Source: Chryseobacterium scophthalmum
GTDB lineage: Bacteria > Bacteroidota > Bacteroidia > Flavobacteriales > Weeksellaceae
Length of the DNA: 64,000 nt
Assembly: GCF_900143185.1 (NCBI RefSeq)
Contig: NZ_FSRQ01000001.1
Span: 1-64,000 of the forward strand
Direction: 5' to 3'
The position numbers and the translations under genes are program-made. Positions 51,601-60,460 of this stretch are shown here, piece by piece. The number at the start of each line of letters is the position of its first letter. Within the stretch, counting starts at the first letter, position 1. Under the pieces are notes generated by a model that had not been told where the DNA came from, ran no database searches, and saw nothing but the letters and a program-made list of their open reading frames with translations.

Positions 51601-52101
51601 TTATTTATTTATTAAAATATTTTCTACAGATTCCAGAATTTCTCTTTCTATATCATCTTCATGAAGACTTTCAAGCGTGTAATTTTGCTCTTTTAAAGCA
51701 GCGGTTCCTGTTCCGTTTTGAAAAATGGTATCCTGATGTACAACGATTCTTTTTAGATTTTTATCGGCAACAAACATAATATGCGGAAACTTATCATTCG
51801 CATAAAAATTAGAATCTACATTTCTTGAAATCTGAAGTTTGATATTGGTTTGAGAATTAATTCCTAAACCATTTTTAATTTCTTCATTAAATGAAACCTT
51901 ACAGCCAAATCCGTTTTGCCTGAGCATTCTTCTGAATTCCTGCATTTTAGGGTCAATAAAGTTCTTGCACAGCGTTTTAAAACCTTCAATAAATAAATCG
52001 TCTTCACTTTTTTTCTTTTCAAGACTTTCTTTCAGCTTTTGATCTTCTGATTTTAAGTTTGAGAATAAAGAGTTTAGTTTATTGATATTTTCTTCTTTCA
52101 T
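51601..52101 (-). CDS. Hypothetical cytoplasmic protein
   Basis: This 166-residue protein has an N-terminal coiled-coil-like stretch (EENINKLNSLFSNLKSEDQKLKESLEKKK) and a mixed C-terminal domain with paired strands (IMFVADKNLKRIVVHQDTIF). It has no signal peptide. The family is not recognised. It is convergent with the peroxidase. The function is unknown. Confidence 0.6.
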   Translation of the reverse strand: MKEENINKLNSLFSNLKSEDQKLKESLEKKKSEDDLFIEGFKTLCKNFIDPKMQEFRRMLRQNGFGCKVSFNEEIKNGLGINSQTNIKLQISRNVDSNFYANDKFPHIMFVADKNLKRIVVHQDTIFQNGTGTAALKEQNYTLESLHEDDIEREILESVENILINK

Positions 52102-52204
52102 TTAAATTGTATTTTTAGTATGCTTTATTTTTCAAAGATAAAAAAACATAAAAACTAAGTTCAAATTAAATGTTAATTTTAAAATCAAATTAAAGTAAAT
52201 ATAT

Positions 52205-52749
52205 TTAGTAATCTTGAAAGTTGTTTGTGTTTTTATTGATTTCATAATTATTCATTAATCTTCCATTTTCATAAATTACTATGATGTGAAAGTTTTCATC
52301 TATCTTAATGGAAATGTAGTCATCTTCAGTAGTTTTATCATTTTTAAATCTCCAAAAACTTGAAAAAATTGCTTTTCCCATTGATATAGCAGTCTCTGTA
52401 TGTCCATCATTTTTTTCATATGGTATTGATAATTTTCAAAATCTTGGTTAGTTATATAATATTTTTGAGTAATTTCTTCTTTAATTTGTTGATATAACTC
52501 AATAGTTCTACTTTCTAAATTAGCTTTTAAAAAGACCATTGCTCGACAAAATTCATCATCAATAAAATGAAAAGCAGAAAATATTGTTTCTCTTCCTGCA
52601 AATTTTAAGTTATCAAATATTAATGAATCATCTGTACTATTATCTAAATCAAGAATTCCATTTCTTTCTTTAATTTTTTCAATTGTACTTTGCTTATTTT
52701 CTCCGAATGAAATATTTAAAAAGCCATTGATTTTAAAATCCATATTCAA
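52205..52749 (-). pseudogene. Hypothetical protein, frameshifted near its C-terminus
   Basis: The main frame from 52749 is helical and open to codon ~110, then shifts at a run of seven T (52410-52416; A on the coding strand). The other frame continues with KNDGHTETAISMGKAIFSSF and ends ...NNFQDY at 52205, giving a sensible ~181-residue protein. One more A would join the two. The family is not recognised. Recent disruption or sequencing error are both possible. Confidence 0.7.
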
Positions 52750-52897
52750 GTTTTTAATATTGTTTAAATTTTATTATTTACTCAAATATATAAACATGCC
52801 TTTATGTTCATTTACGGTTTGCCGTACTTCCTGAAATTTCAGAAGTGTTTCATCGATTAATTAGCATTTTCAAATTTGTCTAAACAAATTTCAGTAT

Positions 52898-53350
52898 TCA
52901 TTTATTCTCAATTTTTTCTGCTAATCCGATAAGAATTCCTTCAGGTCCACGAATGTAACAAAGCTTATAAACGTTTTGATAATTTACGACCTCTTCCACA
53001 AGTTGTGCGCCAAGCTTATAAAGTCTTTCGAGCGTATCGTCTAAGTCTGCAACGGCAAACATAACACGCAAATAACCTAAAGCATTTACGGGAGCATTGC
53101 GATGGTCCTCAATAACTTTAGGATTAATGAATCTTGAAAGCTCCAGCTTGCTGTTTCCATCGGGTGTCACCATCATAGCGACTTCTACATATTGGTTTCC
53201 AAGTCCTGTTACACGACCTGCCCATTCTCCTTCAATCATTGATCTTCCTTCAAGTTTTAAACCGAGTTCCAGAAAAAAAGAAATCGTTTCGTCGAGGGAT
53301 TCCACGACAATTCCGACATTGTCCATTCTGAGTAAATTCTGATTTTTCAT
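52898..53350 (-). CDS. VOC (glyoxalase/bleomycin-resistance fold) family protein
   Basis: This 150-residue protein has two betaalphabetabetabeta modules: LLRMDNVGIVVESLDETISFFLELGLKLEG and LGYLRVMFAVADLDDTLERLYKLGAQLVEE. It ends NVYKLCYIRGPEGILIGLAEKI with the conserved late Glu region. The metal ligand positions cannot be fully confirmed by eye. Substrates vary widely in this superfamily. It is monocistronic. Confidence 0.88.
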   Translation of the reverse strand: MKNQNLLRMDNVGIVVESLDETISFFLELGLKLEGRSMIEGEWAGRVTGLGNQYVEVAMMVTPDGNSKLELSRFINPKVIEDHRNAPVNALGYLRVMFAVADLDDTLERLYKLGAQLVEEVVNYQNVYKLCYIRGPEGILIGLAEKIENK

Positions 53351-53479
53351 AATTTAAAATTTATATTTTGGTGAAATAATGGATTTTGTATTAATGAGAA
53401 AGGCTAAATGAGAGATGAACATTTAATTTTACATTGATATTCAATTGAAAGAAGTTAGCCTTAGTTTTGAAAAAAATCG

Positions 53480-54010
53480 TCAAACCGTTTCAAATTCTTT
53501 AGGATAAATAACTGTTCCCGAGATATTTTCAAGACTGCCTTTTACCAATTCAATCGACATAAATACATTTAAAGGAACATCAAAAGGTGCTTTGATATTC
53601 CATTTCTCTGAAGGCTCAAATCCAAATTTTGGATAATAATCTTCATGTCCTAAAACAATTACTGATTGATAACCCAATTTTTTTGCAGTTTCAAGACCAT
53701 ATCTTATTAATTGACCGCCAATTCCATTTTTTTGAAATTCGGGTAATACAGCCATTGGAGCAAGTGCTAAACTTTCATTTAAAGTTTTATCATCATTTTT
53801 TATATTGATTTTAGTAAACAAAATATGACCAATAATTGCGTCGTTTTTTATAGCAACAATAGAAAGTTCGGGAATAAAAACATTCGGATTATTTCTTAAA
53901 GCATCTACTAACTTAGCTTCGTTCTGCTGTCCGAAAGCTTTATGGTTAAGTTCAAATACTTCTTGAAAATCATCCTGTGTTTCTTGCCTGTAAATTACTT
54001 CTTCTGTCAT
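53480..54010 (-). CDS. GNAT family N-acetyltransferase
   Basis: This 176-residue protein has the acetyl-CoA motif LAPMAVLPEFQKNGIGGQLIRYGLETAKKLGYQSVIVLGHEDYYPKFGFEPS, with the QKNGIGGQL loop. This matches the YhbS/predicted acetyltransferase group. The N-terminal FQEVFELNHKAFGQQNEAKLVDAL fits. The substrate is unknown. It is monocistronic on the minus strand. Confidence 0.9.
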   Translation of the reverse strand: MTEEVIYRQETQDDFQEVFELNHKAFGQQNEAKLVDALRNNPNVFIPELSIVAIKNDAIIGHILFTKINIKNDDKTLNESLALAPMAVLPEFQKNGIGGQLIRYGLETAKKLGYQSVIVLGHEDYYPKFGFEPSEKWNIKAPFDVPLNVFMSIELVKGSLENISGTVIYPKEFETV

Positions 54011-54226
54011 GTTGTTTTTCTTTCTGTTGATTTGTTTAAGTAAAATTTCTTAATCCAAAGCTAAATTTATAACAAAAAACTGAGTTTTATATTTTGATCG
54101 GCTTGCTAAAAAATTAGCGAAAATTTATTTTTTTTCAAATGGTTCAAAACAGTATTATTTTCATTTAAATATTAAATTCTTTCCAACCTTTTTATTGAAC
54201 ACTGCATCTTTAATTAAAAAGAGACC

Positions 54227-54838
54227 ATGAAGATTATTTTACCAAAGCCTTGTCATGAAGACTGGGAAGCAATGACTCCTCAAGAAAAAGGACGATTCTG
54301 TGCGGTTTGCTCAAAAACCGTCATAGATTTTACCAATAATTCTGATGATGAAATTTTAGATTATTTTTCTGATTATTCGTCTCAAAATACCTGCGGAAAC
54401 TTTTATCAATCACAACTTAATAGAAATATGAAGTACTCAATAATCAACTCGCTATTTTCAAAATTTGCTATTGGTTTTATCTTAACAGCCGGTGGAATTG
54501 TCTCTGTAAATGCTCAGGAAAAAGATTCAGTAAAGACTTCAGCTCTTGCCAGTCTTCAAGGGAAAATATCTTGTTTAACAATTAATCAAAACAATGCATA
54601 TTCTTCACTTCCAATAATGGGAAGAGGTGCACCTTCATCCATTCAGGGAAATAACGAACCTTTATGGGTAATTGATGGCGAAATTGTGGAAGCTAAAACC
54701 TTGAAAGATTTTGATCCTAATAAGATTAAGAAAATGAATATTATCAAAGGAATTCAGGCAACTGCACTGTACGGAACCAAAGCACGTAATGGAGTCGTCA
54801 TTATTAAACTTAAAAAAGAATTTAGAAAGAAGAAATAA
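54227..54838 (+). CDS. Two-part protein: cysteine-rich N-terminal domain and SusC-like plug segment
   Basis: This 203-residue protein joins two modules. Residues 1-45 (PKPCHEDWEAMTPQEKGRFCAVCSKTVIDF) are a short Cys/His domain frequent in Bacteroidota membrane proteins. A membrane segment follows (~79-97, FAIGFILTAGGIVSVNA). The C-terminal ~60 residues, LWVIDGEIVEAKTLKDFDPNKIKKMNIIKGIQATALYGTKARNGVVIIKLKK, match the plug of SusC-type TonB-dependent receptors without any barrel. It might sense or bind TonB partners; this is inference. Confidence 0.78.
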   Translation: MKIILPKPCHEDWEAMTPQEKGRFCAVCSKTVIDFTNNSDDEILDYFSDYSSQNTCGNFYQSQLNRNMKYSIINSLFSKFAIGFILTAGGIVSVNAQEKDSVKTSALASLQGKISCLTINQNNAYSSLPIMGRGAPSSIQGNNEPLWVIDGEIVEAKTLKDFDPNKIKKMNIIKGIQATALYGTKARNGVVIIKLKKEFRKKK

Positions 54839-54908
54839 AATTTTAAGAAAAATAAATATCAGATTGGAATCATTATTGACTTCATTATTGTATCACAAAA
54901 TATACATT

Positions 54909-55295
54909 ATGGAAGCAGACACCATCAAAACCATCGCAAAATACGGTCTCGGAGCGATGTTAATTACCGCAGGAATAGGCCATCTTACATTTGCAAGAAA
55001 AGAATTTCAGGCGCAGGTTCCCAATTGGGTTCCGCTTGAAAAAGATGATACCGTTGTTTACTCAGGAGTTGCAGAAATTGCTTTAGGAACTGCTATTATT
55101 GCGACTCCTAAAAAATATGAATCGATAGTTGGTAAAATTGCAGGAACTTTTTTTACGGCAGTTTTTCCGGGAAATATTGCACAATATAAAAATGATCGAG
55201 ACAGTTTCGGCTTAAATACCGACGGAAAGAGATTAGCCCGACTATTTATGCAGCCCTTGCTTGTTTTCTGGGCATTAAAATCAACAGAAAAATAG
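54909..55295 (+). CDS. DoxX-like membrane protein
   Basis: This 128-residue protein has four hydrophobic segments and the pattern LGAMLITAGIGHLTFARKEFQAQVPNWVP, then VVYSGVAEIALGTAIIATP, typical of DoxX-like small membrane proteins. The frame is open back into the previous gene, but the ATG at 54909 fits the family. Some relatives affect thiosulfate or quinone chemistry; here the role is unknown. A terminator follows. Confidence 0.82.
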   Translation: MEADTIKTIAKYGLGAMLITAGIGHLTFARKEFQAQVPNWVPLEKDDTVVYSGVAEIALGTAIIATPKKYESIVGKIAGTFFTAVFPGNIAQYKNDRDSFGLNTDGKRLARLFMQPLLVFWALKSTEK

Positions 55296-55300
55296 AATTC

Positions 55301-55327
55301 AACTCAGCTTTTTTGCTGAGTTTTTTA
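55301..55327 (+). terminator. Terminator after the DoxX-like gene
   Basis: AACTCAGC / GCTGAGTT with a T-only loop is followed by a T tract. Confidence 0.75.
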
Positions 55328-55365
55328 TTTTGAAAAAAGCTCGTCTCAACATATAGACCAAACCC

Positions 55366-55410
55366 CGTCATTTCGAGTAGATTTTGCAAAAATCATTTCG
55401 AGAAATTTTT
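55366..55410. repeat. TTCGAGTA-hairpin-TCGAGAA repeat
   Basis: CATTTCGAGTA, hairpin GATTTTT/AAAAATC, then ATTTCGAGAAAT. The flanks are conserved and the hairpin resembles the inner arm of 7483-7614. Confidence 0.7.
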
Positions 55411-55589
55411 CATACAATTTCTTGATAATAATGCTGAAAATATTTGAGTTTATAAAGAATTTTTTCAATATTAATTTTCATTCAAACACCCATCAAATAG
55501 AGTAAATCTATGAGCTGTTTCTTTTTAAAACAGATTTTTACGGCTAACTTTATTCTTTCAAATTTCCAAACTATTAAAATATACAATTT

Positions 55590-57218
55590 ATGAGCTCAGT
55601 CAATGAAACTTCATTCCATAATCTGTTCAAATCTGAAAATGAAATTCCTGAAGAATATAAAGTTCCCGAAATCCATCAACGAGAATATCTCCTCAACGGA
55701 GAATTGGTAGAATGGAAGGGAGATGTTACCGAAATTTATTCACCGATTTGTATTAAAACAGAAAATGGTTTAAACAGAAAACTATTAGGAAGCATTCCGA
55801 ATATTAGTCCGAAAGAAGCAATGGAAGTCTTAGAAGCTTCGGTAAAAGCTTATGATAACGGATTGGGAGAATGGCCAACAATGTCTGTGGAAGGAAGAAT
55901 ACAATGCATGCAGAAATTTGTGTATTTGATGATTAAAGAACGTGATTTAATTATCAAATTACTGATGTGGGAAATTGGAAAAACTTTGCCGGATTCCACC
56001 AAAGAATTCGACAGAACAGTAGATTACATCAACCAAACTATTGATGCACTAAAAGATTTAGACAGAGAATCTTCACGTTTTCAACAAGCCGAAGGAACAA
56101 TTGCTCAAATCAGAAGAGCACCTCTTGGAGTTGTTCTAAGTATGGGACCTTTCAATTATCCTTTAAACGAGATTTTCACCACCTTGATTCCTGCTTTAAT
56201 TATGGGAAATACAATTTTGTTTAAACTTCCCAAACATGGTGTTTTAGCGCATTATCCTTTATTAAAAGCATTTAAAGAAGCCTTTCCAAAAGGTACAGTC
56301 AATACTTTATACGGAAAAGGTTCAGAAATTATCACTCCAATAATGGAAAGCGGAAAAGTAAATGTTTTGGCTTTCATTGGTTCAAGTAAAGTAGCAAACG
56401 GATTGAAAAAACTACATCCGAAAGTCAATCGTTTAAGAGCTATTTTAAGTCTGGATGCAAAAAACGCCGCAATTGTAACTAAAAATGCGAATATCGACAT
56501 TGCTGTAAGTGAAATTATTCTTGGGGCGCTTTCTTTTAACGGACAAAGATGTACCGCTTTGAAATTGATTTTCGTTCAAAAAGAGGTTGCGGAAGAATTT
56601 ACAAAGAAATTAACGGAAGCTGTTTCTGCTTTAAAACCTGGACTTCCTTGGGAAAAAGAAGTGAAAATTACTCCGCTTCCGGAAGTCAATAAGCCTTCCT
56701 ATTTAAAAGAATGCATTGATGATGCTTTAGCAAAAGGAGCAAAAGTTCTCAACGAAAATGGAGGGTTTACCGAAGAATCTTTTGTTTTTCCAGCAGTTGT
56801 TTATCCTGTGAATAATGAGATGAAATTGTATCATGAGGAGCAGTTTGGTCCGGTAATTCCGGTAGTTTCTTTTGACGATATTGAAGAGCCCATCGATTAT
56901 CAGGTGAATGCAGACCACGGAATGCAGGTGAGTATTTTCAGTGAAGATGCTCTGGAAGTTTCAAAACTGATCGACTCTTTTGTAAATCTGGTGAGCCGAG
57001 TGAATATCAATTGCCAAGCTCAACGTGGACCGGATGTTTTCCCTTTCACAGGAAGAAAAGATAGCGCAGAAGGTACACTTTCTGTTTTTGATGCGCTTCG
57101 TTCGTTCTCAATCCGTTCTTTGGTGGCTGCAAAAATTACAGATTCTAATAAAGAATTGTTGAATACCATTGTGAGAGACCACGATTCTAATTTTTTGAGT
57201 ACAGATTATATTTTTTAA
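55590..57218 (+). CDS. NADP-dependent glyceraldehyde-3-phosphate dehydrogenase (GapN-like aldehyde dehydrogenase)
   Basis: This 542-residue aldehyde dehydrogenase has the NAD(P) site MGPFNYPLNEIFTTLIPALIMGNTILFKLP, and the catalytic Cys in SFNGQRCTALK near residue 325. The position of the general-base Glu (ELGGK in most families) reads SLDAK, with Asp instead of Glu. The late RVNINCQAQRGPDVFPFTGRKDSAEGTLSV fits the GapN-like group. It would oxidise glyceraldehyde-3-phosphate to 3-phosphoglycerate, making NADPH. It is monocistronic. Confidence 0.85.
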   Translation: MSSVNETSFHNLFKSENEIPEEYKVPEIHQREYLLNGELVEWKGDVTEIYSPICIKTENGLNRKLLGSIPNISPKEAMEVLEASVKAYDNGLGEWPTMSVEGRIQCMQKFVYLMIKERDLIIKLLMWEIGKTLPDSTKEFDRTVDYINQTIDALKDLDRESSRFQQAEGTIAQIRRAPLGVVLSMGPFNYPLNEIFTTLIPALIMGNTILFKLPKHGVLAHYPLLKAFKEAFPKGTVNTLYGKGSEIITPIMESGKVNVLAFIGSSKVANGLKKLHPKVNRLRAILSLDAKNAAIVTKNANIDIAVSEIILGALSFNGQRCTALKLIFVQKEVAEEFTKKLTEAVSALKPGLPWEKEVKITPLPEVNKPSYLKECIDDALAKGAKVLNENGGFTEESFVFPAVVYPVNNEMKLYHEEQFGPVIPVVSFDDIEEPIDYQVNADHGMQVSIFSEDALEVSKLIDSFVNLVSRVNINCQAQRGPDVFPFTGRKDSAEGTLSVFDALRSFSIRSLVAAKITDSNKELLNTIVRDHDSNFLSTDYIF

Positions 57219-57248
57219 AGGTTTAAATTTTAAACTTATACAAAACAA

Positions 57249-57276
57249 AACCGCAATAAATTTTATTGCGGTTTTC
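57249..57276. terminator. Bidirectional terminator
   Basis: AACCGCAATAAA / TTTATTGCGGTT forms a near-perfect stem with T-rich flanks, between convergent genes ending at 57218 and 57313. Confidence 0.7.
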
Positions 57277-57312
57277 TGATTAATTAAATCAGCTATAAAA
57301 TATAAAAAAGAG

Positions 57313-58143
57313 TTATTTGTTGGTGAGAAATCTGGTTAAGATTTCATTTAAATGTTCTGAATGAGTGATATTTAAGCCATGCGATCCGCCTTCAATAATG
57401 ACAAAATCATTATCAGCAATTCCTGCGGCAGCTTGTTTTCCTGCAGTTTCTATCGGAACGATCTGGTCGTCGTCACCATGCACAATTAAAGTTTTCACAT
57501 TAACGTTGCCTAATTCTGGTCGGAAATCTGTATTTGCCCAGCTTTCAGCGCATTTTATAGTTGCAATTGGAGAAGCTTGAGAAGCAATACTCCAGTCAAA
57601 ATCGAGCTGTTTCTGACTCACTTTTTGAGAAAGCAATCCGTAATTGTAAAAGTTTTTATGGAAACTTTCCAGGAAAGTGACTCTGTCAGTTTTTAAACTG
57701 GTTAAAATTCCATACAATTCTTCTTCAGAAACTCCATGCGGATTATCGTCTTTCTGTTTTACCAAAGGAATAATAGATGAAATCAAAGCTATTTTATCTA
57801 CATTTTCTGAACCATAATTGGTTAAATAACGTACAACTTCGCCACCACCCATTGAGAATCCGAAAAGGATGACGTTTTTTAATTCTAATTGAGTAATAAT
57901 CTCGTGTAAATCTGCAGCCAATCCGTCATAATCATAACCATCTAAAGTCGGAGAAGATTTTCCGAAACCTTTTCGGTCGTAAGTGATTACTCTGTATCCT
58001 AAATCTAAAAGTACAGGAACCTGTAGTTCCCAAGATTTTCCGCTCAAAGGCCAACCATGAATTAAAATAATCGGTTGTCCGGAACCGTAATCTTCGTAAT
58101 AAAGTTCAAAATTTTTGCTGTCTTGTTTTGTAAGGTAAGGCAT
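57313..58143 (-). CDS. Alpha/beta hydrolase
   Basis: This 276-residue protein has the nucleophile elbow GFSMGG (Ser97), the acid strand VHGDDDQIVP, the late catalytic His in GGSHGLN, and the oxyanion HGWPL. The sequence resembles cofactor-free haloperoxidases and arylesterases. The frame is open to 58176, but the ATG at 58143 fits the fold. The substrate is unknown. It is monocistronic. Confidence 0.9.
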   Translation of the reverse strand: MPYLTKQDSKNFELYYEDYGSGQPIILIHGWPLSGKSWELQVPVLLDLGYRVITYDRKGFGKSSPTLDGYDYDGLAADLHEIITQLELKNVILFGFSMGGGEVVRYLTNYGSENVDKIALISSIIPLVKQKDDNPHGVSEEELYGILTSLKTDRVTFLESFHKNFYNYGLLSQKVSQKQLDFDWSIASQASPIATIKCAESWANTDFRPELGNVNVKTLIVHGDDDQIVPIETAGKQAAAGIADNDFVIIEGGSHGLNITHSEHLNEILTRFLTNK

Positions 58144-58451
58144 ATTTATATTTTTTTGGTGTGATTGATAAAACACAAATTTTGCGCCACGAATAATGTG
58201 AAATGAAGATGTGGTATATGTTTATGATGATTTTAATATTTTTAACAGATGAAAGATGTTTGAATATTTACTTATTTCTTTTAGGTTCTTTGTTTTATTT
58301 GAGAAACCTTTGTCAAGGTTAATAATTATTATGAAGATAACCTTGACAAGGTTCATCAGTAAAAATCATTTATTAGTATTGAATAAAAAATAAAAAATGA
58401 TTGTAACATTTATTTCAAACAACTACTAACTCTACAGAGAGTAAACAAACC
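58144..58451. other. Intergenic region with a palindromic repeat pair
   Basis: AACCTTTGTCAAGGTTA at 58305-58321 and its inverted form at 58338-58353 make a REP-like hairpin. The rest is AT-rich and should hold the sigma-factor promoter. Confidence 0.5.
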
Positions 58452-58943
58452 ATGACCTCACAACAGGAATTTATTACCAAAATCGAAAAGCATAAAGGAA
58501 TCATTTTTAAGATTTCTAAAATGTATATGGATGATAAAGACGACCGCGATGATCTTTTTCAGGAGATTACGTATCAGGTCTGGAAAGCATATCCGAATTT
58601 TAAAGGTGAAAGTGAATTTTCAACCTGGCTGTACAGAATAGCGCTCAATACAGCGATTATTTTCCTGAAATCTGAAAAGAAAAGGAGTTTTATAGCCAAT
58701 GAAGATTTTTCGAATTATAAAATTGCAGAGGATGAATATGATCACGAAAAAGAGGAAAAACTTGCTGAAATGTATAAAGCCATTCATCAGCTAAACCCTA
58801 TCGATAAAGCATTTATTTTTTATTATCTCGAAGATTTTTCAGGAAGAGAGATTGCCGAACAGATGGGGATTTCTGAAGGAAATGTAAGAGTAAAAATGAA
58901 TCGCGCAAAAAACAAACTGAAAGATATCTTAAATAATAAATAA
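58452..58943 (+). CDS. RNA polymerase sigma factor, ECF family
   Basis: This 163-residue sigma factor has region 2 at ~15-80 (DDLFQEITYQVWKAYPNFKGESEFSTWLYRIALNTAI) and region 4 at ~115-160 (DFSGREIAEQMGISEGNVRVKMNRAK). It precedes, by ~80 bp with a repeat in between, a membrane protein that could be its partner regulator. The regulon is unknown. Confidence 0.93.
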   Translation: MTSQQEFITKIEKHKGIIFKISKMYMDDKDDRDDLFQEITYQVWKAYPNFKGESEFSTWLYRIALNTAIIFLKSEKKRSFIANEDFSNYKIAEDEYDHEKEEKLAEMYKAIHQLNPIDKAFIFYYLEDFSGREIAEQMGISEGNVRVKMNRAKNKLKDILNNK

Positions 58944-58944
58944 A

Positions 58945-59003
58945 CTGGAAGCCGGAAGTTTAAAGCTGGAAGACTTCCAACATCCATCTCCCAACTTCCA
59001 GCC
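58945..59003. repeat. GGAAG/CTTCC palindromic repeat
   Basis: CTGGAAGCCGGAAG on the left and CTTCCAACATCC...CTTCCAG on the right form an inverted repeat of the dispersed GGAAGCTGGA family, between the sigma factor and its downstream gene. Confidence 0.55.
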
Positions 59004-59022
59004 AAGAATTAAAACAAACATT

Positions 59023-59625
59023 ATGAATATAGATGACCTTAAAAACGCATGGAACGATGATGTTTCTGATGAAACACCTGAAATCAGCATTGAACATAAA
59101 AATAAAATCAATCTTCCGTTAGAAAAAATCAGGAAAAATATGCGAATGGAATTTTGGTCAACCGTAGGAATATTAATTTTCGGGTTTTTCATCGTTTGGA
59201 TTCCTATTCCTGAAGCTCCGTTTAAGTTTAAATTTTATATCACGGTATTGTTGTTTTCAATGGTAATCGTGGTATCATTTTTCTTCAGTAAGTTTTTTAA
59301 ATTGTATAATAATATCGGCAATCCAATGATGAAAACTTTTGATTCACTGAAAGATTTAATGTACCAGTTTGACCTTAATAAGCAATATTATCTATCTTTT
59401 ATGCTTTCATTTGTGCCGTTTTTGGTTTGCGAGTTGATTATCGTTATTGAGTTTCTTCCACATCGAAAACCATTGAGCGATTTTCAGGCAGCTACAACGA
59501 TTATTTCTACGCTTGCTGTTGGTCTTTTTGGTCTTTTCTTATTAGCAAAGTATTGGTACCAAATTTTTTATGGAAAATATGTTAACCAGATAGAAAATCT
59601 TTTGAGCGAATTGCAAAAGAAGTAA
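59023..59625 (+). CDS. Membrane protein downstream of an ECF sigma factor
   Basis: This 200-residue protein has a ~50-residue N-terminal cytoplasmic part (DDLKNAWNDDVSDETPEISIEHKNKINLP) and four hydrophobic segments (~45-62, 70-88, 125-143, 163-180). A soluble N-terminus before membrane helices, just after an ECF sigma gene, fits an anti-sigma role, but no zinc motif is present. The family is not recognised beyond this. Confidence 0.62.
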   Translation: MNIDDLKNAWNDDVSDETPEISIEHKNKINLPLEKIRKNMRMEFWSTVGILIFGFFIVWIPIPEAPFKFKFYITVLLFSMVIVVSFFFSKFFKLYNNIGNPMMKTFDSLKDLMYQFDLNKQYYLSFMLSFVPFLVCELIIVIEFLPHRKPLSDFQAATTIISTLAVGLFGLFLLAKYWYQIFYGKYVNQIENLLSELQKK

Positions 59626-59991
59626 TAAAGAACATCCTGAAAACGCATAACGAAGATGCAGCTTTTATTTAATATCAATTATAAGTTGTATCTTCGTGTC
59701 AATATCAATTAAATGACAACAAAGTACTTTTTTCCGGTAAAGTATACCTCGATTACCCTTTCGTTGTCTTTGTCGTATCTGCATGATGACAAATTTTTAA
59801 AAAATTCTAAAGAGTTTATTTAATATCCCTGTCGAGACTCAGGACAGGGCATTATTAAGTGTTTTTTTAACTCAATTTCATTTTTTCTGAATGTGCATTC
59901 TGCATACCTTATCACAATTTTTTTGTGCGTTATGGCTATGTCTGAGTCTATTATTCGGCATTCGGAAATTCATTTTTTAAGAATAAAAATT
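59626..59991. other. Intergenic region, no confident gene
   Basis: A 36-codon ORF at 59714 (MTTKYFFPVKYTSITLSLSL) is open but has no supporting features. The region otherwise contains AT-rich sequence and the promoter of the next gene. Confidence 0.4.
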
Positions 59992-60369
59992 ATGTCAGAA
60001 CAGATTATTTTAACCACAGGAGTGTATGATTTAATAAAAGACCATTTAAGAAGAAAAAAAACAACTGCTGAAGAAGAGAAAGTACTTCTTGCGCAACTGA
60101 GAAATGCAAAACAGGTATTGCGTCGTGATTTACCAAAGGATATTGTAACGATCAACTGCGAGGTAAAAATAAAAGATTCTTCACATCCTCAGGAGCAAAA
60201 ATTTACGATTGTTTCTGATGACAAGGCAAAAGTGAAGAAGGGAAAATACTCTGTATTATCAGATATTGTATTGGCCATTGTGGGAAATAAAGAAGGTGAA
60301 GTTATTGATTGGCCTTTTAAGGAAGGAGACAGAAAAATTGAAATCCTTAGTGTAGAACATATCAATTAA
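59992..60369 (+). CDS. GreA/GreB C-terminal domain protein
   Basis: This 125-residue protein has a short N-terminal helix pair (LIKDHLRRKKTTAEEEKVLLAQLRNAKQVL) and a C-terminal GreA/GreB-like domain (DIVTINCEVKIKDSSHPQEQKFTIVSDDKAKVKKGKYSVLSDIVLAIVGNKEGEVIDWPF). The coiled-coil tip acidic pair needed for transcript cleavage is not obvious, so it may modulate polymerase in the manner of Rnk. The ATG at 59992 is preferred over upstream in-frame starts. A terminator follows. Confidence 0.85.
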   Translation: MSEQIILTTGVYDLIKDHLRRKKTTAEEEKVLLAQLRNAKQVLRRDLPKDIVTINCEVKIKDSSHPQEQKFTIVSDDKAKVKKGKYSVLSDIVLAIVGNKEGEVIDWPFKEGDRKIEILSVEHIN

Positions 60370-60388
60370 TTGAAAAAAAATCATATTG

Positions 60389-60412
60389 AAAGCTCCCGAA
60401 TTGGGAGCTTTT
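60389..60412 (+). terminator. Terminator after the GreA-like gene
   Basis: AAGCTCCC / GGGAGCTT stem with a T tract, immediately followed by the long GC hairpin at 60410-60454. Confidence 0.7.
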
Positions 60413-60454
60413 TTAGGTTTCGGCGGCACCTTCGATGCCGCCGAAACCTAAAAA
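60410..60454. repeat. 18-bp perfect GGCGGC/GCCGCC hairpin
   Basis: 60410-60427 and 60437-60454 are perfect inverse complements around a 9-base loop. The GGCGGC/GCCGCC ends recall the inner part of the 23-bp hairpin at 11186-11234. Confidence 0.75.
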
Positions 60455-60460
60455 ATACAA

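Larger units (their letters stand above)
55296..55589. other. Intergenic region with a terminator and one repeat
   Basis: It holds the terminator at 55301-55322 and the TTCGAGTA repeat at 55366-55410, then AT-rich sequence leading to the aldehyde dehydrogenase gene. Confidence 0.5.

Noticed and set aside
59714..59824. 36-codon ORF MTTKYFFPVKY...
   Set aside because: Open frame only; no conserved feature, coupling or codon signal to support it.
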